Source: Pantoea sp. CCBC3-3-1
GTDB lineage: Bacteria; Pseudomonadota; Gammaproteobacteria; Enterobacterales; Enterobacteriaceae
Reading direction: 5' to 3'
Length of the DNA stretch: 64,000 bases
Assembly: GCF_007981265.1 (NCBI RefSeq)
Contig: NZ_CP034363.1
Location: 1,984,001 to 2,048,000, forward strand
The notes beneath the pieces were generated by a model. That model made no database searches and was not told the origin of the DNA. It saw nothing but the letters and a program-made list of their open reading frames with translations. Of the stretch, positions 59,355 to 64,000 are shown in pieces (the first letter of the stretch is position 1; each line of letters opens with the position of its first letter). The position numbers and the translations under genes were made by a program.

Positions 59355-60764
59355 ATGCCTGTGCAACGCGAAATTCGCCTGAACGCTTTTGATATGAACT
59401 GTGTCGGACACCAGTCGCCGGGGCTGTGGGCGCACCCGCGCGACCGCTCGTGGGAATATAAAGATCTCGCTTACTGGACCGATCTGGCGCGTCTGCTGGA
59501 GCGCGGTAAATTCGACGGCCTGTTTATTGCGGACGTGCTCGGTGTTTATGATGTGCTGAACGGCAATAACGAGGCCGCGATCCGCCACGCCACGCAGGTG
59601 CCGGTAAACGATCCGCTGGCGCTAATTACGCCAATGGCGCTGGTGACGGAGCATCTTGGATTTGGCCTGACGGCCTCGCTGTCGTTTGAACATCCTTATC
59701 CGTTCGCCCGCCGTCTTTCCACGCTGGATCATCTCACCAAAGGCCGCGTCGGCTGGAATATCGTCACTTCTTATCTGGAAAGCGGCGCGCGCAATATTGG
59801 CTACCGGGCGCAAACCGATCATGATGCGCGCTATGACTATGCTGATGAATATTTGCAGGTGGTCTACAAACTGCTGGAGGGCAGCTGGGAAGAGGGTGCA
59901 ATCCTGCGCGATCGCCAAAAACGTCTGTTCAGCGATCCGGCCAAAATCCATCCGATCAACCATCAGGGGACTTTCTTCCAGGTACCGGGCATTCACCTTT
60001 GCGAACCTTCACCGCAGCGCACGCCGGTACTGTATCAGGCGGGTGCCTCCAGCCGGGGCAAGCAGTTTGCCGCCGAACATGCCGAATGCGTTTTCGTTGC
60101 TTCACCGTCAAAAGTGCTGCTAAAGAAAACGGTCGCGGACATTCGCCGACGCGCCGCAGAAGCGGGACGCGATCCCCGCAGCGTACTGATTTTCAACCTG
60201 CAAACGGTGATCGTTGGCGAAACGGATAAGGCCGCACAGGCCAAATGGCAGGAATATAAAAGCTATGTCAGTTATGAAGGCGCGCTGGCGCTGATTTCCG
60301 GCTGGACCGGTATCGACTTTGGACAGTATCAGCCGGATCAGGTGCTGAAGCATCTGCATACCAACGCCATTCAGTCGGCGGTGGAAACCTTCTCAACCGC
60401 CGATCCCAACAAACAGTGGACGGTGCAGGCGCTGGCGGACTGGGTGGGTATTGGCGGCTTTGGCCCGCTGCTGGTGGGCAGCGCTGAAACGGTGGCTGAC
60501 GAGCTGCAAAGCTGGGTGGAAGAGACCGACGTCGATGGCTTTAACCTCGCTTATGCCGTCACCCACGAAACCTTCACCGACGTAGTAGAGCTGCTGATCC
60601 CCGAACTGCAAAGACGCGGCGTTTACAAGCAGGACTACCAGCCCGGCACGCTGCGTGAAAAACTGTTCAACCAGGGACCGCGCCTGACCGCGCCGCATCC
60701 GGGCGCAGGCTATCGACGCCAGTCTCAGGCAGAAAGTCCCTCACAGACAGTGGTCACGCCTTAA
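59355..60764 (+). CDS. DmoA-like dimethyl sulfide monooxygenase (NtaA/SnaA/DszA family)
   Basis: 469-aa flavin-dependent monooxygenase of the NtaA/SnaA/DszA type. Several segments resemble Hyphomicrobium DmoA: LNAFDMNCVGHQSPGLW, KFDGLFIADVLGVYDV, RRLSTLDHLTKGRVGWNIV, INHQGTFFQVPGIHLCEPS, TPVLYQAGASSRGKQFAA, and DGFNLAYAVT. DmoA converts dimethyl sulfide to methanethiol and formaldehyde. Related enzymes act on other thioethers or aminopolycarboxylates, so the exact substrate is open. Last gene of the operon starting at the sigma-54 promoter; element B follows. Confidence 0.83.
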   Translation: MPVQREIRLNAFDMNCVGHQSPGLWAHPRDRSWEYKDLAYWTDLARLLERGKFDGLFIADVLGVYDVLNGNNEAAIRHATQVPVNDPLALITPMALVTEHLGFGLTASLSFEHPYPFARRLSTLDHLTKGRVGWNIVTSYLESGARNIGYRAQTDHDARYDYADEYLQVVYKLLEGSWEEGAILRDRQKRLFSDPAKIHPINHQGTFFQVPGIHLCEPSPQRTPVLYQAGASSRGKQFAAEHAECVFVASPSKVLLKKTVADIRRRAAEAGRDPRSVLIFNLQTVIVGETDKAAQAKWQEYKSYVSYEGALALISGWTGIDFGQYQPDQVLKHLHTNAIQSAVETFSTADPNKQWTVQALADWVGIGGFGPLLVGSAETVADELQSWVEETDVDGFNLAYAVTHETFTDVVELLIPELQRRGVYKQDYQPGTLREKLFNQGPRLTAPHPGAGYRRQSQAESPSQTVVTP

Positions 60765-60780
60765 GCGGAATGAGAAGATT

Positions 60781-60938
60781 TCTGAACAGATACGCCTTTG
60801 CCAAAAAAGAATCTTCTTTTTGCAAACGCGATGCCTGTAGTAAAGCAGAAGGAACAATCCTCTGAAAAGGTGACGCCTTTGGCAAAGGAGAATCGTTTTT
60901 TTCCTAAAAAGCAACGCCTGTATTAAAGCGGGAGGGGA
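60781..60938. repeat. two tandem degenerate 80-bp repeats
   Basis: Unit 1 (60781-60860) and unit 2 (60861-60938) share TCTGAA, ACGCCTTTG(C/G)CAAA, AGAATC, a T-run and GCCTGTA(G/T)TAAAGC in the same order. Identity is about 70-75% by eye. Unit 1 can fold into AAAAAGAA/TTCTTTTT extended by TTTGC/GCAAA. Element B begins in the end of unit 2 and carries a third GTAATAAAGCG motif. Confidence 0.7.
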
Positions 60939-61033
60939 ATGGGCCGGTAATAAAGCGTCCTGGGCCATGGAGGGCCCAGGTCGAGCTGCCAGGGAGGGCG
61001 TTTTTTGCGTCTTTATGGACGGCCCATTCCCCT
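60933..61033 (+). repeat. palindromic element B
   Basis: Second copy of the nested palindrome seen at 47137-47241. Outer arms AGGGGAATGGGCC (60933-60945) and its perfect complement (61021-61033). Inner stem CCTGGGCC/GGCCCAGG (60959-60980) with a six-base loop, then TTTTTTGCGTCTTT. Same orientation relative to the upstream gene as element A. The inner stem differs from A by a paired A-T to T-A swap. Confidence 0.85.
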
Positions 61034-61040
61034 GACGCCT

Positions 61041-61102
61041 GCACCGGAACCGGCAGCTACATTACCAGCGAGCACCGGACCCGGCAGCCACAATGCCAAC
61101 GA
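61041..61102. repeat. two tandem 31-bp repeats
   Basis: Units 61041-61071 and 61072-61102 match at 26 of 31 positions (start GCACCGGA, end CGA), and TCACCGGCC begins a partial third. GC-rich, no spacer between units. The rest of the gap to 61273 is AT-rich promoter sequence. Confidence 0.75.
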
Positions 61103-61213
61103 TCACCGGCCTACTCCCCCCGAATCAGCCCCGCCGATCCGGCGTCTTCGCCTGCCTGAAAAATATCATTTAACTTATTGAATTTATTAAATTTAATAGC
61201 ATATTTTGTTGTT

Positions 61214-61241
61214 TTGATGCGTCTCATTTTCGCTTTATAAC
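61214..61241 (+). promoter_or_regulatory. promoter of the MFS-SfnB genes
   Basis: TTGATG, a 16-bp spacer and TATAAC, 32 bp before the MFS start. I see no -24/-12 motif here, so this second transcript looks sigma-70 dependent. Confidence 0.5.
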
Positions 61242-61273
61242 AGCTCGACCTGCAAAATAATAATGAGGGTTCT

Positions 61274-62740
61274 ATGAGCACCATCAACCTTGATGACGAA
61301 GGCGAATTGATTTTGCCCTCGCCGCACTCAACACCGATCCGCTCCGTCAGCGACGTGGCGCAACTGATCAACAGCAGCACCAGTAAAAACAGCTATGCAC
61401 GCTTTATCGTTTTCCTCGCCCTGGGCGGCGTCTTTCTCGACGCCTACGATCTCACTACGCTCTCCTGGGGCATCGACGACGTGGTCAAAGAGTTTGGCCT
61501 GACCCCGACGCTCACCGGCTTAGTCACCTCGTCGATTATGATCGGCACCATCGTCGGCAACCTGCTGGGCGGCTGGCTCACCGACAAATATGGCCGCTAT
61601 TCCGTGTTTATGGCCGACATGCTGTTCTTTGTGGTCTCGGCAATTGCCGCCGGACTGGCACCCAACGTCTGGGTGCTGATCGGCGCACGGTTTCTGATGG
61701 GCATTGGCGTAGGCATCGATCTCCCCGTGGCAATGGCTTATCTGGCCGAGTTCTCGAAATTTACCGGTAAAGGCAACAAAGCGGCGCGGCTGGCGGCCTG
61801 GTGCCCGATGTGGTACGCCGCCTCGTCCGCCTGCTTCTTTATCATCTTCGCGCTTTATTTCCTGCTGCCGAAAGAGCATCTGGACTGGCTGTGGCGCGCC
61901 TCGCTGCTGTTTGGTGCCGTTCCGGCGCTGCTGATCATCGCCGTGCGCAGTAAATTTATGAACGAATCGCCACTGTGGGCCGCTAATCAGGGCGATCTGA
62001 GCGGCGCGGCACGCATTCTGCGCGACTCTTATGGCATTCACGCGCACGAAGAAAAATCCGCCTCTGCGGCAGAAAAGAAAGCCCCACCGAAAGTCAGTTT
62101 CCGCGTGCTGTTCCAGAAGCCTTATCGCGAACGCACCATCGTCACCAGCGTGATGAACGTCTGCATCTCGTTCGAATACACCGCCATCGCCTTTTTCCTG
62201 CCGTCGATTCTGGCGCAGTTCCTTGGCGCTGGCATGTTCGAAACGATTTCCGCCTCGCTGGGGCTGAACGCACTGTTCGCCTTTACCGGCGGCCTGCTGG
62301 GCATGCGGCTGGCGTGGAAATTCCCTTCCCGCCACGTGGCCATTGCCGGTTTCGCGCTGCAATTTATCGCGCTGGTGGCGCTGGCATTGGTCGGTCATCC
62401 GCAGGCCACCTTCGGCGTGGTGTTTGCCATTCTGATGCTCGGCCTGTGGCTGTTCGCCGAAGGCTTCGGGCCTGGCGCGCAGATGATGATCTATCCGGCG
62501 CTCTCCTATCCAACGCATATTCGCGCTACCGGCGTCGGCTTTGGCCGCTCGCTTTCCGGTATCGGTAGCGCACTGGCGCTGTTTGTTCTGCCCATTTTGC
62601 AGGCCTCGTACGGCACTAACATGTTCTGGATTGTCTCGCTGGCCGCCATCATCCCGATCTGCTTCCTGATGGTGGTGCGCTTCGAACCGACGCGTCAGGA
62701 CATTGACGACACTCAAGCTACTGGAGAATCCCATGTCTGA
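61274..62740 (+). CDS. MFS transporter of the organosulfur island
   Basis: 488-aa major facilitator protein with 12 predicted helices after a polar N-terminus of about 42 residues. GGVFLDAYDLTTLSWG in helix 1, motif A GGWLTDKYGRYSVF in loop 2-3, and RFLMGIGVGIDLP in helix 4, like sugar-porter/AAHS-type importers. It overlaps the following SfnB-like gene by 8 bp. Import of an organosulfur compound is inferred from context; the substrate is unknown. Confidence 0.87.
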   Translation: MSTINLDDEGELILPSPHSTPIRSVSDVAQLINSSTSKNSYARFIVFLALGGVFLDAYDLTTLSWGIDDVVKEFGLTPTLTGLVTSSIMIGTIVGNLLGGWLTDKYGRYSVFMADMLFFVVSAIAAGLAPNVWVLIGARFLMGIGVGIDLPVAMAYLAEFSKFTGKGNKAARLAAWCPMWYAASSACFFIIFALYFLLPKEHLDWLWRASLLFGAVPALLIIAVRSKFMNESPLWAANQGDLSGAARILRDSYGIHAHEEKSASAAEKKAPPKVSFRVLFQKPYRERTIVTSVMNVCISFEYTAIAFFLPSILAQFLGAGMFETISASLGLNALFAFTGGLLGMRLAWKFPSRHVAIAGFALQFIALVALALVGHPQATFGVVFAILMLGLWLFAEGFGPGAQMMIYPALSYPTHIRATGVGFGRSLSGIGSALALFVLPILQASYGTNMFWIVSLAAIIPICFLMVVRFEPTRQDIDDTQATGESHV

Positions 62741-63944
62741 ATCCAACACAGCACACTACAACGAGCTGGCTGCACGCTTCCGGCCAATCTTTGCCCGCAT
62801 CGCCGAAGGCACCGTTGAACGCGAGCGGCGTCGTGCGCTGGCGCAGGAACCCATCCGCTGGCTGAAAGAAGCAGGATTCGGCACCTTACGTATCCCCCGT
62901 AGCGAAGGTGGGCTGGGTGCAACGCTGCCGCAGCTGTTTCAGTTGCTGACCGAACTGGCGGAAGCCGACTCCAATCTGCCGCAGGCGCTCAGAGCACACT
63001 TTGCCTTTGTGGAAGACCGCCTGAACCAGCCGGACAGCGAGGAGCGTAAACGCTGGTTCCGCCGCTTTATCGACGGTGAGCTGGTAGGCAGTGGCTGGAG
63101 CGAAATCGGCAATCTGAAACTGGGGGAAGTATTAACCAAAGTCGCGCCCGCAGAAGAAGGCTGGCTGCTTGATGGCGAAAAGTTCTACAGCACCGGCACA
63201 CTCTACGCCGACTGGATCGATGTTTATGCTCAGCGCACCGACAACGGCCGCGACGTGATTGCGCTGGTGAACACGCATCAGGCGGAGGTTGAACGTGACG
63301 ATGACTGGGATGGTTTCGGCCAGCGCCTGACCGGCAGCGGCACCACGCGCTTTAAGCGGGCCAGGGTAGATCGGACGCACGTCTATGACTTCAGCGAACG
63401 CTTCCGTTATCAGACCGCCTTTTATCAACACGTTCTGTTGTCAACGCTGGCCGGAATTGGCCGCGCCGTCACCCGTGACGCAGCGAAAAGCGTGGCCGCC
63501 CGCAAGCGCATCTACAGCCACGGTAACGCGCCGCAGGTAAAACAGGACGTTCAGGTATTGCAGGTTGTCGGTCAGATCTCCAGCTGGGCCTGGTCGGTTG
63601 AGGCAACGGTCCAGCGCGCCACGCAGTCGTTACAGCTGGCGTTTGACGTTCATCAGCAGGGCGGTGATGACGCGCAAATTCGTGAGGCCAATGTTCAGGC
63701 GGAACTGGAAGCGGCGAAAGCGCAGGTCATTGCCAGCGATCTGATCCCGCGTGCGGCAACGGAGCTGTTTAACGCGCTCGGTGCGTCAGATACCCGTGTC
63801 AGCAAAGCGCTGGATCGCCACTGGCGCAACGCCCGCACGGTCGCCTCACACAATCCGGTGATCTATAAAACGCGCAACGTCGGCGACTGGGAAGTCAACG
63901 GTCACGAACCGACCTTTATCTGGCAAATCGGCAACGGTGAATAG
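62733..63944 (+). CDS. SfnB/DszC-like acyl-CoA dehydrogenase family flavoprotein
   Basis: 403-aa member of the acyl-CoA-dehydrogenase-fold flavin oxidoreductases used in sulfur assimilation (SfnB, DszC-like). LRIPRSEGGLGATLPQLFQLLTELAEADSN near the N-terminus, WSEIGN and GWLLDGEKFYSTGTLYADW in the middle, and C-terminal ELFNALGASDTRVSKALDRHWRNART with SHNPVIYKTRNVGDW. DszC-type proteins are FMNH2-dependent S-oxygenases rather than CoA enzymes. ATG 62733 is set by GGAG seven bases upstream, inside the MFS end. Confidence 0.85.
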   Translation: MSESNTAHYNELAARFRPIFARIAEGTVERERRRALAQEPIRWLKEAGFGTLRIPRSEGGLGATLPQLFQLLTELAEADSNLPQALRAHFAFVEDRLNQPDSEERKRWFRRFIDGELVGSGWSEIGNLKLGEVLTKVAPAEEGWLLDGEKFYSTGTLYADWIDVYAQRTDNGRDVIALVNTHQAEVERDDDWDGFGQRLTGSGTTRFKRARVDRTHVYDFSERFRYQTAFYQHVLLSTLAGIGRAVTRDAAKSVAARKRIYSHGNAPQVKQDVQVLQVVGQISSWAWSVEATVQRATQSLQLAFDVHQQGGDDAQIREANVQAELEAAKAQVIASDLIPRAATELFNALGASDTRVSKALDRHWRNARTVASHNPVIYKTRNVGDWEVNGHEPTFIWQIGNGE

Positions 63945-63946
63945 CG

Positions 63947-64000
63947 ATGGCTTCTGAAAAACTAACGGCGGCCAGCGGGGCGAGCCTGGCTGCCCACAGC
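63947..64000 (+). CDS. partial gene cut by window end
   Basis: Starts MASEKLTAASGASLAAHS, two bases after the stop of the SfnB-like gene, and runs off the right edge. Eighteen codons are too few to identify it; by position it belongs to the same operon, possibly another flavoprotein. Confidence 0.5.
   Translation, partial: MASEKLTAASGASLAAHS

Noticed and set aside
60933..61033. ERIC element
   Set aside because: Length and palindromic form are similar, but the characteristic ERIC core sequence is absent.
61041..61102. CRISPR-like direct repeats
   Set aside because: Units are contiguous without spacers, diverged from each other, and there are no cas genes.
61520..62749. 409-codon open frame antisense to the MFS gene
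   Set aside because: It mirrors a GC-rich membrane protein gene, is rich in His, Gln and Arg, and has no family resemblance; a shadow of the real gene.

Overview
The window is chromosomal DNA of an enterobacterium (Enterobacterales). Its left two thirds keep the gene order of the E. coli K-12 37-38 min region: ydiJ-menI-sufABCDSE-ldtE-lpp-pykF-tRNA-Val-mdtK-ribC-cfa-ydhC-ydhB-purR-mepH-grxD-rnt-gloA-nemA-nemR-ydhL-sodC-ydhKJI-slyA-slyB-anmK-mliC-pdxH-tyrS-pdxY-gstA-dtpA. Most products match their E. coli counterparts in length and motifs. Missing genes (lhr, sodB, ydhP, ydhF), inserted genes and a third valine tRNA show that it is not E. coli. A relative such as Erwinia/Pantoea is my guess; the sequence alone does not prove the genus.

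Region 1 (1-13.9 kb): ydiJ-menI, a small unknown gene facing the complete Suf Fe-S assembly operon across a near-perfect Fur box, the L,D-transpeptidase ldtE, the Braun lipoprotein gene lpp, pykF with a Cra-like operator, and three tandem tRNA-Val(GAC) genes with a strong promoter.

Region 2 (14-40.4 kb): housekeeping and stress genes: mdtK, riboflavin synthase, cfa, the ydhC/ydhB pair, purR, mepH, grxD, rnt, and the electrophile-detoxification operon nemR-nemA-gloA with NemR-like operators. An eptA gene with a PmrA-like box follows, then ydhL and sodC. The hprSR two-component system and hiuH, elsewhere in E. coli, lie next to sodC here with a CusR/HprR-type palindrome. Next come the ydhIJK efflux genes, slyA, slyB, anmK-mliC-pdxH, tyrS and pdxY.

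Region 3 (40.5-53.4 kb): accessory genes placed between pdxY, gstA and dtpA. They are a nitroreductase, a MarR regulator with palindromic sites, a UbiD-type hydroxyarylate decarboxylase and its small D subunit (no UbiX-like B gene), and a LysR/GST/flavin-oxidase cassette. The choline-to-glycine-betaine operon betIBA follows dtpA, without betT.

Region 4 (53.4-64 kb): an organosulfur scavenging island. A sigma-54 activator whose C-terminal half is an SsuA-like sulfonate-binding domain (no signal peptide) is divergent from a run of SsuD-like, SfnG-like, FAD/NAD(P)-binding and DmoA-like genes. Between them lie two matching 18-bp palindromic sites and a good -24/-12 promoter. A repeat-rich spacer follows, then an MFS transporter, an SfnB/DszC-like flavoprotein and a gene cut by the window end. 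Together they suggest use of dimethyl sulfide, dimethyl sulfone and alkanesulfonates as sulfur sources.

Two copies of a roughly 100-bp nested palindromic element lie downstream of dtpA and of the dmoA-like gene, in the same orientation relative to those genes. Their cores are about 86% identical. Base changes in the main stem are compensatory, and their outer arms differ in sequence yet each stays self-complementary. This is the most notable non-coding signal; the regulator-binding protein fusion with its promoter architecture is the most notable protein-level one.
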